In this document: positions 18,274 to 26,666 of the stretch, piece by piece | How positions within the stretch are numbered: position 1 is the first letter of the stretch | Layout of the letters: the number at the start of each line of letters is the position of its first letter | Assembly: GCA_963805405.1 (NCBI GenBank) | Contig: CAWDUC010000013.1 | Span: forward strand, 62,001-126,000 | Length of the DNA stretch: 64,000 nucleotides | Reading direction: 5' to 3' | From: JAEUMG01 sp963805405 | GTDB taxonomy: Bacteria; Pseudomonadota; Alphaproteobacteria; Rhizobiales; Aestuariivirgaceae | Translations under genes and position numbers: made by a program | Notes under the pieces: generated by a model | What the model was told of the DNA's origin: nothing | The model's database searches: none | What the model saw: the letters and a program-made list of their open reading frames with translations, nothing else

Positions 18274-20196
18274 TCACTGATCTCCATTGCGCTCGGGTTC
18301 GAGCCTTCCGTTGCGATCGAGATAATCGACGATCTGCTCGGCCGCTTCGCTGGGTAGCCGCGCGGTGGTGTCGACCCGGAGTTCCGGATTCTCGGGTCGT
18401 TCATAGGCCGAATCGATGCCGGTGAAGTTCTTGATTTCGCCGCGGCGCGCCTTGGCATAGAGCCCCTTCACATCGCGCTTCTCGGCCTCGGCCAGCGGCG
18501 TGTCGACGAAGATCTCGACGAACTCGCCTTGTTCCAGCAATTCGCGCGCCATCAGGCGTTCGGAGCGGAAGGGCGAGATGAAGGAAACGAGCACGATCAA
18601 GCCGGCATCAGCCATCAGTTTTGCGACTTCGGCGACGCGCCTGATATTCTCGACACGATCGGCGTCGGTGAAGCCCAGATCCTTGTTCAGCCCATGGCGG
18701 ATATTGTCGCCATCAAGGAGATAGGTGATGTGGCCCTGCGCATGCAATTTCTTCTCGACGAGATTGGCGATGGTCGACTTGCCGGCGCCTGAGAGGCCGG
18801 TGAACCAGAGGACCGTCGGACGCTGGCCCGCCTTGCGACCGCGCGCATTCTTGGTGACGTCGAGCGCCTGCCAGTGCACGTTCGATGCGCGCCTCAGAGC
18901 GAAATTGACAAGGCCCATGCCGACCGTGTTGTTGGTGAAACGGTCGATGATGATGAAGCCGCCGAGTTCGCGATTCTCGTCATAGGGTGAAAACGCGACG
19001 GGGGCGCCAAGATCGAGATTGCACACGCCGATTTCATTGAGCGTCAATGTCTTGGCGGCGACATGCTCGAGCGTATTGACGTTGACCTTGTATTTGGGAC
19101 TTTCCAGCGCGCCGTTGACGGTGCGGGTCCCTATCTTGATCAGATAGGGGCGGCCGGGCAGCATCGGCTCATCACCCATCCACAAGACGCGCGCCTCGAA
19201 CTGATCGGCGGCGCTTACCGGATCGCCGGCGGCACAAAGAACATCGCCGCGGCTGATGTCGACTTCGTCGTCGAGCGTCACGGTGACCGATTGGCCGACG
19301 ACGGCGTTGTTGAGGTCGCCGTCGAAAGTAACAATCTTGGCGACATGGCTGGTGCGCCCGGATGGGATGACCTTCACAGCGTCGCCCTTGCGGATGGTGC
19401 CTGCGGCGATAGTGCCGCAGAAGCCGCGGAATGTCTGGTCGGGACGGTTGACCCATTGCACCGGTAGACGGAAGGGCTTCGTGTCGCGCGTCTCGCCGAT
19501 CGGCACTGTTTCCAGATGCGCCATCAAAGTCGGCCCATGATACCACTGCATCGCGGCGGATTTGAGTATCACATTGTCGCCGGCGAGCGCCGAAACCGGA
19601 ATGACCTTTATATCGGTCAGACCCAGGCTCTGCGCGAAGGCGCGGTAATCGGCTTCGATCTCCTCGTAAGTCTCGCGCGAATAACCGACGAGATCCATCT
19701 TGTTGACGGCAACCACGATGTTGCGGATGCCGAGCAATGACACGATGTAAGTGTGGCGGCGCGTCTGAGTGAGCACGCCCTTGCGGGCATCGATGAGAAT
19801 GACGGCGAGATCGGCTGTCGAGGCGCCGGTCGCCATGTTGCGGGTATATTGTTCATGACCGGGCGTGTCGGCGACGATGAATTTGCGCTTGTCGGTCGTA
19901 AATGCGCGATAGGCGACATCGATGGTGATGCCCTGTTCGCGCTCGGCGGCAAGCCCGTCGACGAGCAAAGCGAAATCGAGAGCGCCGCCTTGCGTTCCGA
20001 CTTTCTTCGAATCGGCTTCGAGAGCCGAGAGCTGGTCTTCGAACAGCATCTTGGCTTCATAGAGAAGCCTTCCGATCAAGGTCGACTTGCCGTCATCGAC
20101 GCTGCCGCAAGTGATGAAGCGCAGCAGGTCCTTGTTCTCCTGGGCGCGGAGATAGGCAGCGACATCGCCGCCGGTGAATTCGATGAAGCGGGTCAT
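18274..20196 (-). CDS. cysNC: Bifunctional sulfate adenylyltransferase subunit 1 / adenylylsulfate kinase
   Basis: A 640-residue fusion. The N-terminal CysN GTPase shows GSVDDGKSTLIGRLL, DTPGHEQYTRNMATG and NKMDLVGY, and drives ATP sulfurylase (with CysD) by GTP hydrolysis. After two beta-barrel domains, the C-terminal third is APS kinase with its own P-loop GLSGAGKSTIANLVE (about residue 465) and the phosphorylated-serine region FISPFRSER. The product is PAPS for sulfate reduction or sulfation. The fused form (as in rhizobial NodQ/CysNC) is typical of alphaproteobacteria. The start ATG 20196 overlaps the cysD stop by one base. Confidence 0.95.
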   Translation of the reverse strand: MTRFIEFTGGDVAAYLRAQENKDLLRFITCGSVDDGKSTLIGRLLYEAKMLFEDQLSALEADSKKVGTQGGALDFALLVDGLAAEREQGITIDVAYRAFTTDKRKFIVADTPGHEQYTRNMATGASTADLAVILIDARKGVLTQTRRHTYIVSLLGIRNIVVAVNKMDLVGYSRETYEEIEADYRAFAQSLGLTDIKVIPVSALAGDNVILKSAAMQWYHGPTLMAHLETVPIGETRDTKPFRLPVQWVNRPDQTFRGFCGTIAAGTIRKGDAVKVIPSGRTSHVAKIVTFDGDLNNAVVGQSVTVTLDDEVDISRGDVLCAAGDPVSAADQFEARVLWMGDEPMLPGRPYLIKIGTRTVNGALESPKYKVNVNTLEHVAAKTLTLNEIGVCNLDLGAPVAFSPYDENRELGGFIIIDRFTNNTVGMGLVNFALRRASNVHWQALDVTKNARGRKAGQRPTVLWFTGLSGAGKSTIANLVEKKLHAQGHITYLLDGDNIRHGLNKDLGFTDADRVENIRRVAEVAKLMADAGLIVLVSFISPFRSERLMARELLEQGEFVEIFVDTPLAEAEKRDVKGLYAKARRGEIKNFTGIDSAYERPENPELRVDTTARLPSEAAEQIVDYLDRNGRLEPERNGDQ

Positions 20197-21347
20197 CAGA
20201 AATATCCCTCCTGCTTCTTTTTCTCCATGGAGGCGGCCTGGTCCTTGTCGATGACGCGGCCCTGGCGTTCCGATGAAGTAGCAACCAGCATCTCCTCGAC
20301 GATGTCGAGAAGGCTCGTCGCTTCGGATTCAATGGCACCGGTCAAGGGATAGCAGCCGAGGGTGCGGAAGCGGATCATCTTCATCTGCGGCTTCTCGCCG
20401 GGGTTGAGACGCATGCGGTCGTCATCAACCATGATCATCTGACCGTCGCGCATCACCACCGGGCGACGGGCGGCGAAATAAAGCGGCACGATCGGGATAT
20501 TCTCGAGATAGATATATTGCCAGATGTCGAGTTCGGTCCAATTCGATAGCGGGAAGACGCGGATCGATTCGCCCTTGCTCTTCCGCGCATTGTAGAGGTT
20601 CCACAATTCCGGGCGCTGGTTCTTCGGATCCCAGCGATGACGCGAATCGCGGAACGAGAAGATGCGCTCCTTGGCGCGCGATTTTTCTTCATCGCGGCGC
20701 GCACCGCCGAAGGCGGCATCGAAACCATACTTGTCGAGCGCCTGTTTGAGCGCATCGGTCTTCATGATCTGGGTGTGAAGGGCCGAGCCGTGGTCGAAAG
20801 GATTGACGCTCTTGGCGAGACCTTCGGGATTGGAATAGACGATGAGATCGAGGCCGTATTTCTTCGCCGTCTCGTCGCGCAATTGATACATGTCGCGGAA
20901 CTTCCAGGTGGTGTCGACATGCATCAGCGGGAAGGGTGGCTTTGCCGGATAGAAGGCCTTGATGGCGAGATGCAGCATCACGGCCGAATCCTTGCCGATC
21001 GAATAGAGCATCACCGGCTTTTCACATTCAGCGGCCACTTCGCGGATGATGTGGATCGATTCGGCTTCGAGCCTCGCGAGATGGGTGAGATGGCCGGCAC
21101 GCGGCATCGGACCCGGACGGTTCTCACTCGCTGCCTGGGTTGGAGCCGGCTTCACCTCGGTTGCATTATTACGCATCCAGGCGCGAACTTTGTCCATGGT
21201 TCGGGCGGAGGGCGAGCGGCCCTTCTTGAGATCGAAGACGAAAGAAGGGTCGCCCAGAGCCTGCTTGCCGAGCGTGGTGGGGTCGATCTTCGACTCCGCC
21301 AGGAAGTCTTCGATATCGGCGAGGAATGTCTGTGCGATGGTGTCCAT
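20196..21347 (-). CDS. cysD: Sulfate adenylyltransferase subunit 2 with an extra N-terminal domain
   Basis: CysD makes adenylyl sulfate from ATP and sulfate together with CysN. Residues 81-383 are a complete CysD: HLARLEAESIHIIREV, the PP-loop SIGKDSAVMLHLA (about 116), GGARRDEEKSRAKER and the C-terminal R-rich tail ending KKKQEGYF. The first 80 residues are unusual: FLADIEDFLAESK, TTLGKQALGDPSFVFDLKKG and TMDKVRAWM look like the small HTH-like proteins widespread in alphaproteobacteria. The frame is open throughout, with ATG 21347 and a second possible start at Met81 (21107). Either this is a real fusion, or translation begins at Met81 and the upstream part is remnant. Confidence 0.93.
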   Translation of the reverse strand: MDTIAQTFLADIEDFLAESKIDPTTLGKQALGDPSFVFDLKKGRSPSARTMDKVRAWMRNNATEVKPAPTQAASENRPGPMPRAGHLTHLARLEAESIHIIREVAAECEKPVMLYSIGKDSAVMLHLAIKAFYPAKPPFPLMHVDTTWKFRDMYQLRDETAKKYGLDLIVYSNPEGLAKSVNPFDHGSALHTQIMKTDALKQALDKYGFDAAFGGARRDEEKSRAKERIFSFRDSRHRWDPKNQRPELWNLYNARKSKGESIRVFPLSNWTELDIWQYIYLENIPIVPLYFAARRPVVMRDGQMIMVDDDRMRLNPGEKPQMKMIRFRTLGCYPLTGAIESEATSLLDIVEEMLVATSSERQGRVIDKDQAASMEKKKQEGYF

Positions 21348-21509
21348 GCGTCGCCATTAACCGTTGGAAAATCCCCTGTCCAGAGGAAATATCCTATTGT
21401 CCGGGAAATCGGCGCCATCAAAAGGTAAAAGCCTATCATTTGATACGACTAGATTGCAATTGAGCTGAGACTTCTTGGGGAGTAGGCCTGTTTCACCAGA
21501 GGAAACGTC

Positions 21510-22166
21510 GTGGAAACCACAGACCGCAAGCGCAAGACTTCAGACCCGGCCGTCATGCATTACCAGGAACCGCATGCCGCCCAGATCGCGCAGGGCAAAT
21601 TGCTGGAAGAAGCGATCGGCAGGCAGGTCAAGCAGTATCGCGAAAAGCTCGGTCTCACGATCGCTGAATTGGCCAAGGCTGCGGGTATGTCGGCGGGCAT
21701 GCTGTCGAAGGTCGAGAATGGCGCGACGTCGCCGTCGCTATCGACGCTTCAATCGCTGTCACGCGCCTTGCATGTGCCGGTAACGGCACTCTTCCGTTCC
21801 TACGAGGAAATCCGCGACGCGACCTTCGTCAAGGCAGGGCAGGGGCTCACCATCGAGCGGCGCGGCACGCGGGCTGGGCATCAATATCAACTGCTCGGCC
21901 ACAGCCCGCACGGGCCGGTGATGGTCGAGCCCTACATCGTGTTGCTCACCGCCGAGTCCGACGTCTTCCCGATCTTCCAGCATGCGGGGCTTGAGTTCAT
22001 CCACATCCTCGAAGGCGAGGTTACTTATCGGCACGGCGACAAGACCTATCCGATGGGGCCGGGGGATTCGCTGTTCTTCGATGCGGAAGCGCCGCACGGC
22101 CCCGAGGAATTGCGCAAACTGCCGATCCGTTTCCTCTGCGTGATCAGCTACCGCCGCGAAGAGTGA
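21510..22166 (+). CDS. XRE-family regulator with C-terminal cupin domain
   Basis: A 218-residue DNA-binding regulator. Residues about 36-90 form the HTH (QYREKLGLTIAELAKAAGMS, MLSKVENGATSPSLSTL). Residues about 120-212 form a cupin, with FIHILEGEVTYRHGDKTYPM and the GDSLFFDAEAPHG metal/ligand motif. Such proteins usually respond to a small nitrogenous metabolite. It is the first gene of the plus-strand N-methylglutamate cluster and ends seven bases before the DUF1989 gene, so it is the obvious candidate regulator. Divergent cysD lies 162 bases upstream. Confidence 0.9.
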   Translation: METTDRKRKTSDPAVMHYQEPHAAQIAQGKLLEEAIGRQVKQYREKLGLTIAELAKAAGMSAGMLSKVENGATSPSLSTLQSLSRALHVPVTALFRSYEEIRDATFVKAGQGLTIERRGTRAGHQYQLLGHSPHGPVMVEPYIVLLTAESDVFPIFQHAGLEFIHILEGEVTYRHGDKTYPMGPGDSLFFDAEAPHGPEELRKLPIRFLCVISYRREE

Positions 22167-22173
22167 GCGAGAC

Positions 22174-22779
22174 ATGACGACACAGACAATCGTTCCGGCG
22201 CGCGAAGGCCGTGCGGTTAAGGTCGGGCGCGGGCAAAAGATCAGGATCACGACACCCAAGGGCGCGCAGGCCGCCGATTTCTTCGCCTATAACGCGGATG
22301 CACCGGGCGAATGGCTCTCAGCCAACCACACCTGGGTCACGACCTTCTGCGTGAAGCCGCGCGAGGGCGATGTCTTCATTTCGCGTTTCCGCCGGCCGAT
22401 GCTGAAATTCGTGCAGGACGGCGCCAACGGCGTCCACGACATGATGATCGCGGCCTGCGACCAGTTTCGCTACGAGCATTTCGGTTTCAAGGGGCCGCAT
22501 GCGAGCTGTTCGGAAAACCTATCCGTAGCCATGCGGCGGCTCGGGCATCAGGTCGACGTCATTCCACAGCCCGTCAATTTCTTCACCAATACGCATGTCG
22601 AAGCCGACGGCCGCTTCGTGTCGCCGCCCAATCCGGTAGCGCCCGGCGCGTTCGTCGAACTCGAAGCGCTAATGGATCTGATCTGCGTCGTTTCTTCCTG
22701 TCCTTTCGACCTCAAGGTCGACGGCTGGACCATCAACGCGGATCAGGGGCCGAGCGAGTTATCGATCGACGTAACGTAA
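22174..22779 (+). CDS. DUF1989 / urea carboxylase-associated family protein
   Basis: A 201-residue protein. RGQKIRITTPKGAQAADFFAYN, CSENLSVAMRRLG and PQPVNFFTNTHVEADG are family-typical. Four positions of Cys/His in CVKPREGD, HASCSENL and SSCPFDLK suggest a metal site. Some DUF1989 members assist guanidine carboxylase or urea amidolyase systems, and others occur next to aminomethyltransferase or glutamine-synthetase-like genes. Here it is sandwiched between the regulator and mgsA, so a role in one-carbon/nitrogen metabolism is inferred only from position. Confidence 0.85.
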   Translation: MTTQTIVPAREGRAVKVGRGQKIRITTPKGAQAADFFAYNADAPGEWLSANHTWVTTFCVKPREGDVFISRFRRPMLKFVQDGANGVHDMMIAACDQFRYEHFGFKGPHASCSENLSVAMRRLGHQVDVIPQPVNFFTNTHVEADGRFVSPPNPVAPGAFVELEALMDLICVVSSCPFDLKVDGWTINADQGPSELSIDVT

Positions 22780-22892
22780 TGCCCGCCAGGCAGCCTCGTT
22801 CCCTCAGTGAATAAATAATTCCTGAGAGTTGAAACCGCGAAAACTGGCTGTTAAGAGGGAGCAATCTCTCCCCTTAAAAGGGCGCACACGCC

Positions 22893-23795
22893 ATGTGCGG
22901 AATAGTCGGACTCTATCTCAAGAACAAGAAATTGCAGCCCAAGCTTGGACAGATGTTCAAGCCGATGATCATCGAGATGACCAATCGCGGGCCGGATTCG
23001 GCCGGTGTCGCCATCTATCGCAACCCGGTGAAGAAGGGCCAGATCAAATTCTCGCTTGCCCATGATGATGCGGATTACGACTGGAAGAAGATCGATCTCG
23101 GGCTTGAACGCGCGCTCAAATGCGATGCGACGGTGAAGAAGATCGGCAATCACTGTCTCCTCGTCACCAATGCCAAGGAGAAGGCGGTCGTCGCCTGGCT
23201 GAAGGCGCATCATCCGGAGGTGCGCGTCGTCGGCTCCGGCCAGATGATCGAAATCTTCAAGGAGGTGGGCTTGCCGGAAGCCGTCTATGACAAGTTCCAA
23301 CTCGACGATGCCAAGGGCACGCATGCGATCGGCCATACCCGCATGGCGACGGAAAGTGCTGTGACAACCGCCGGCTCGCATCCCTTCGCGACCGGTGCCG
23401 ATCTTTGCCTCGTCCACAATGGCTCGCTGTCGAACCATAATCGCCTGCGCGAAAACCTCAAGCGCGAAGGCCTCGAATTCCAGACCGAAAACGATACCGA
23501 GGTCGCCGCCGCCTATATGACCTGGAAATTGCGCCAGGGCCGGTCATTGCGCCAGGCGCTCGAAGACGGCCTCAAGGATCTCGACGGCTTTTATACCTTC
23601 TGCATCGGCACGCATGATGGCTTTGCCGTGGTGCGCGATCCAATCGCCTGCAAGCATGCCGTTCTCGCCGAGACCGACGACTGGGTGGCGATGGCGACCG
23701 AGTATCGCGCCATCTCCCATCTGCCGGGTTCCGATGATGCACGCATCTGGGAGCCGGAACCGCAAACGATCTATACGTGGGAAGGCCACGCATGA
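22893..23795 (+). CDS. mgsA: N-methylglutamate synthase subunit A (class II glutamine amidotransferase)
   Basis: A 300-residue Ntn-hydrolase. After the initiator Met, Cys2 (MCGIVGLY) is the catalytic nucleophile. GHTRMATESAVTTAGSHPF, HNGSLSNHNRLRENL and ENDTEVAAAYMTWKL are GATase-II landmarks. In methylotrophs the subunit releases methylamine from gamma-glutamylmethylamide for transfer to 2-oxoglutarate. The rhizobial name for the same family is GlxB. The last four bases overlap mgsB (ATGA), which implies co-translation. The pathway assignment rests on the co-located mgsB, mgsC, gmaS and mgd genes. Confidence 0.88.
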   Translation: MCGIVGLYLKNKKLQPKLGQMFKPMIIEMTNRGPDSAGVAIYRNPVKKGQIKFSLAHDDADYDWKKIDLGLERALKCDATVKKIGNHCLLVTNAKEKAVVAWLKAHHPEVRVVGSGQMIEIFKEVGLPEAVYDKFQLDDAKGTHAIGHTRMATESAVTTAGSHPFATGADLCLVHNGSLSNHNRLRENLKREGLEFQTENDTEVAAAYMTWKLRQGRSLRQALEDGLKDLDGFYTFCIGTHDGFAVVRDPIACKHAVLAETDDWVAMATEYRAISHLPGSDDARIWEPEPQTIYTWEGHA

Positions 23796-24475
23796 ACGAA
23801 CTTGACCTGAAGAGCGACGGCGTGCGCGGCGTGAATTCGCGTCTGCACGCGTTGCCGAAGAATACCAATGAGCGCCTCTGGCTGCTCAAGAATCCGCAAG
23901 GCCAGCATGCGATCGCCTGCGGATTGGATGGGCCATTCACCGTCGAAATCAAAGGCCATGTCGGCTTTTATTGCGGCGGCATGAACAAGGAAGCCGAGAT
24001 CACCATCCACGGCCATGCCGGGGTCGGCGTTGCCGAAAACATGATGTCGGGGCTTGTTCGCGTCACTGGCAATGCATCGGAATCGGCGGGCGCCACCGGC
24101 AATGGCGGGCTTCTCGTCATCGAAGGCGATGCCTCGTCGCGTTGCGGAATTTCGATGAAGGGCATCGACATCGTGGTCGGCGGTTCGGTCGGCCATATGT
24201 CGGCCTTCATGGCGCAGCGCGGCAATCTCGTCGTCTGCGGCGATGCCGGCGAGGCGCTCGGCGATTCGATCTATGAGGCGCGGCTCTATGTGAAGGGCAG
24301 GGCTGAAAATCTCGGTGCCGACTGCATAGAAAAGGAAATGCGCGCCGAACATCGCGACGATCTCGAGAAGCTTCTCGAGCGTGCGAAGATCAAGGCGAAG
24401 GCGAAGGATTTCCGGCGCTATGGCTCGGCGCGCAAGCTCTACAACTTCAACATCGACCACGCCGATGCGTATTAA
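23792..24475 (+). CDS. mgsB: N-methylglutamate synthase subunit B (GltB C-terminal domain-like)
   Basis: A 227-residue protein made almost entirely of the right-handed beta-helix seen at the C-terminus of glutamate synthase large subunits (GlxC family). Repeating glycine turns are visible: GHVGFYCGGMNKEAEITIHG, GVGVAENMMSGLVRV and GGSVGHMSAFMAQRGNLVVC. It probably forms the scaffold that joins the amidotransferase and FMN subunits. The start is ATG 23792, overlapping the mgsA stop. It is followed by a palindromic repeat before mgsC. Confidence 0.88.
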   Translation: MNELDLKSDGVRGVNSRLHALPKNTNERLWLLKNPQGQHAIACGLDGPFTVEIKGHVGFYCGGMNKEAEITIHGHAGVGVAENMMSGLVRVTGNASESAGATGNGGLLVIEGDASSRCGISMKGIDIVVGGSVGHMSAFMAQRGNLVVCGDAGEALGDSIYEARLYVKGRAENLGADCIEKEMRAEHRDDLEKLLERAKIKAKAKDFRRYGSARKLYNFNIDHADAY

Positions 24476-24483
24476 GGCGATCT

Positions 24484-24652
24484 CCACCCCTCCCTCCGCC
24501 GCGCCGAGGGCGCGGGGAGGGTGTCGTCGCATTGGCGCGACGGGTGGGGTGCGTCAACAAAACCGCTGCTCAAGTTCTCACGCTGACAGACCCCACCCGG
24601 CGCGTTTCACGCGCCACCCTCCCCGCGCTATGCGCGGCGGAGGGACAAACAA
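24484..24652. repeat. Intergenic inverted repeat between mgsB and mgsC
   Basis: The 189-base gap holds an imperfect inverted repeat. CCCTCCGCCGCG...GCGCGGGGAGGGTG on the left (about 24487-24521) pairs with CACCCTCCCCGCGC...GCGGCGGAGGG on the right (about 24612-24645). Inside are smaller GACGGGTGGGGT / ACCCCACCC arms. No gene is present. Similar C/G-rich palindromes occur at 26501-26645, 28626-28740 and 34840-34951, so this is a dispersed family. Confidence 0.8.
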
Positions 24653-24664
24653 GATTGTGAGCCA

Positions 24665-25987
24665 ATGGACACCAACATTCCCCGCACGCTTCCGCGCAAG
24701 TCGGCGACTTTCGACGATCACACCCTGTCGGAAATCCGCCGCGCCGCGTCGACCGGCATCTATGATATTCGCGGCGCCGGTGCGAAACGCAAGCTGCCGC
24801 ATTTCGACGATCTGCTGTTCCTCGGCGCCTCGATGTCGCGCTATCCGCTCGAAGGCTATCGCGAGAAATGCGGCACCAATGTCGTGCTCGGCACGCGCTT
24901 TGCGAAGAAGCCGATCGAACTCAAGATCCCGATCACCATCGCCGGCATGAGCTTCGGCTCGCTTTCGGCGCAGGCCAAGGAGGCGCTGGGCCGCGGCGCT
25001 TCTATTGCCGGCACATCGACCACGACCGGCGATGGCGGCATGACGCCGGAAGAGCGCGGACAATCCAAAACTCTCGTCTATCAGTACCTGCCATCGCGCT
25101 ACGGGATGAATCCGGACGATCTGCGCAAGGCCGACGCGATCGAAGTCGTGGTCGGCCAGGGTGCGAAGCCCGGCGGCGGCGGCATGCTGCTCGGCCAGAA
25201 GATTTCCGACCGTGTCGCGCAGATGCGTTGCCTGCCCAAGGGCATCGACCAGCGCTCGGCCTGCCGGCATCCCGACTGGACGGGGCCCGACGATCTCGAA
25301 ATCAAGATCCAGGAATTGCGTGAAATAACCAATTGGGAAAAGCCGATCTTCATCAAGGTCGGCGGCGCCAGGCCCTTTTACGACGTGGCTTTGTCGGTAA
25401 AAGCCGGCGCCGATGTCGTCGTCGTCGACGGCATGCAGGGCGGAACGGCGGCAACGCAGGAAGTCTTCATCGAACATGTCGGCCAGCCGACGCTCGCCTG
25501 TATCCGGCCGGCGGTTGCCGCGCTTCAGGAACTCGGCATGCACCGCAAGGTGCAGCTCATCGTGTCGGGCGGCATTCGCAATGGCGCCGATGTCGCCAAG
25601 GCGCTCGCCATGGGCGCCGACGCCGTATCAATCGGCACGGCGGCATTGGTGGCGCTCGGCGACAATGATCCGCGCTGGGAAGCTGAATATGAAAAGCTCG
25701 GCTCGACGGCCGGCGCCTATGACGACTGGCACGAAGGCCGCGACCCGGCCGGCATCACGACGCAAGACCCTGAGCTTGCCAAGCGGCTCGATCCGGTACT
25801 CGCCGGCAGGCGGCTTGCCAACTACCTCAAAGTCATGACACTGGAGGCGCAAACCATCGCGCGTGCTTGCGGCAAGAGCCATGTCCACAACCTCGAGCCC
25901 GAGGATCTCGTGGCGCTCACCGTCGAGGCCGCGGCGATGGCACAGGTGCCTCTGGCCGGGACAAGTTGGATCCCGGGCAAGTATTAG
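24665..25987 (+). CDS. mgsC: N-methylglutamate synthase subunit C (FMN-binding glutamate synthase family)
   Basis: A 440-residue FMN/iron-sulfur TIM-barrel enzyme (GlxD family). ITIAGMSFGSLSAQAKEALG, TGDGGMTPEERGQS, VEVVVGQGAKPGGGGMLLG-like glycine motifs and the phosphate-binding GGIRNGADVAKALAMGADAV are seen. A cysteine-containing stretch around RMCLP/ACRHP (MRCLPKGIDQRSACRHP) resembles the region that binds the Fe-S cluster. With MgsA and MgsB it would convert gamma-glutamylmethylamide plus 2-oxoglutarate into N-methylglutamate and glutamate. Nine bases separate it from the OsmC gene. Confidence 0.88.
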   Translation: MDTNIPRTLPRKSATFDDHTLSEIRRAASTGIYDIRGAGAKRKLPHFDDLLFLGASMSRYPLEGYREKCGTNVVLGTRFAKKPIELKIPITIAGMSFGSLSAQAKEALGRGASIAGTSTTTGDGGMTPEERGQSKTLVYQYLPSRYGMNPDDLRKADAIEVVVGQGAKPGGGGMLLGQKISDRVAQMRCLPKGIDQRSACRHPDWTGPDDLEIKIQELREITNWEKPIFIKVGGARPFYDVALSVKAGADVVVVDGMQGGTAATQEVFIEHVGQPTLACIRPAVAALQELGMHRKVQLIVSGGIRNGADVAKALAMGADAVSIGTAALVALGDNDPRWEAEYEKLGSTAGAYDDWHEGRDPAGITTQDPELAKRLDPVLAGRRLANYLKVMTLEAQTIARACGKSHVHNLEPEDLVALTVEAAAMAQVPLAGTSWIPGKY

Positions 25988-25996
25988 GAGTTTGTC

Positions 25997-26461
25997 ATGG
26001 CTAAGTATCAGGCGAAGGTGACGTGGCAGCGGGGATCGCAGAAATTCACAGACCTGAAGTTCTCGCGCGATCATGAATGGGCGTTCGACGGGGGAACCAA
26101 GGTCAAGGGAACGGCATCGCCGCATGTTGTGCCGCCGCCGATGACCGATCTCGCCGCCGTCGATCCCGAGGAGGCTTTCGTCGCGAGCCTGTCGAGCTGC
26201 CATATGCTGACCTTCCTCTTCTTTGCCGCGCGCAAGGGCTATACGGTCGACAGCTATGTGGACGATGCCGAGGGCACGCTCGCCAAGAATGCGCAAGGCC
26301 GCATGGCGATGACCGAAGTGGTGCTGCGTCCGCGTATCGCCTTCTCGGGCGAAAAGCAGCCGAGCGCGGCCGAACTCGACCAGTTGCATCACCAGGCGCA
26401 TGAGGGCTGCTACATCGCCAATTCGGTGACGACCGACGTCAAAGTCGAGCCGATGTCGTGA
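25997..26461 (+). CDS. OsmC-family peroxide-resistance-like protein
   Basis: A 154-residue OsmC/Ohr-fold protein. The two conserved cysteines are in SLSSCHMLTFLFFAAR and HEGCYIANSV, both in family-typical context. Members reduce organic hydroperoxides using lipoyl or thiol partners. The reason for its position between mgsC and gmaS is unknown. Oxidative by-products of the flavin-dependent N-methylglutamate enzymes would be one explanation, which is inference. A palindromic repeat follows. Confidence 0.9.
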   Translation: MAKYQAKVTWQRGSQKFTDLKFSRDHEWAFDGGTKVKGTASPHVVPPPMTDLAAVDPEEAFVASLSSCHMLTFLFFAARKGYTVDSYVDDAEGTLAKNAQGRMAMTEVVLRPRIAFSGEKQPSAAELDQLHHQAHEGCYIANSVTTDVKVEPMS

Positions 26462-26500
26462 CGCACACGTTTCATCGCGCCGCAATCGTCCTCGCCCGTG

Positions 26501-26645
26501 AAACGGGAGAGGAGGGGGCCCCATCGCCAGGCGATGGGGTAGGTGAGGGCGCCACTTTCGCGAGCGCCAATTTTCCCCTCACCTTTCCCACCCCGCAAGC
26601 GCGGCGCGGGCCCCTGTCCTCTCCCGCAGGCGGGAGAGGACGTGA
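26501..26645. repeat. Intergenic inverted repeat between the OsmC and LysE genes
   Basis: GGGAGAGGAGGGGGCCC on the left and GCCCCTGTCCTCTCCC on the right form outer arms. Inner hairpins CCCATCGCC-AGG-CGATGGGG, GGCGC...GCGCC and CTCTCCCGC-AGG-CGGGAGAG are visible. It has no coding content. It belongs by look to the same dispersed palindrome family as 24484-24652. Confidence 0.8.
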
Positions 26646-26666
26646 ACTGCGCCTTGGGGCTGTGTC

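Noticed and set aside
20196..21347. A frame error fusing a separate HTH gene to cysD
   Set aside because: The junction is in frame with no stop, and no second frame carries a better continuation on either side. The fusion is kept as a finding, with Met81 as the alternative start.
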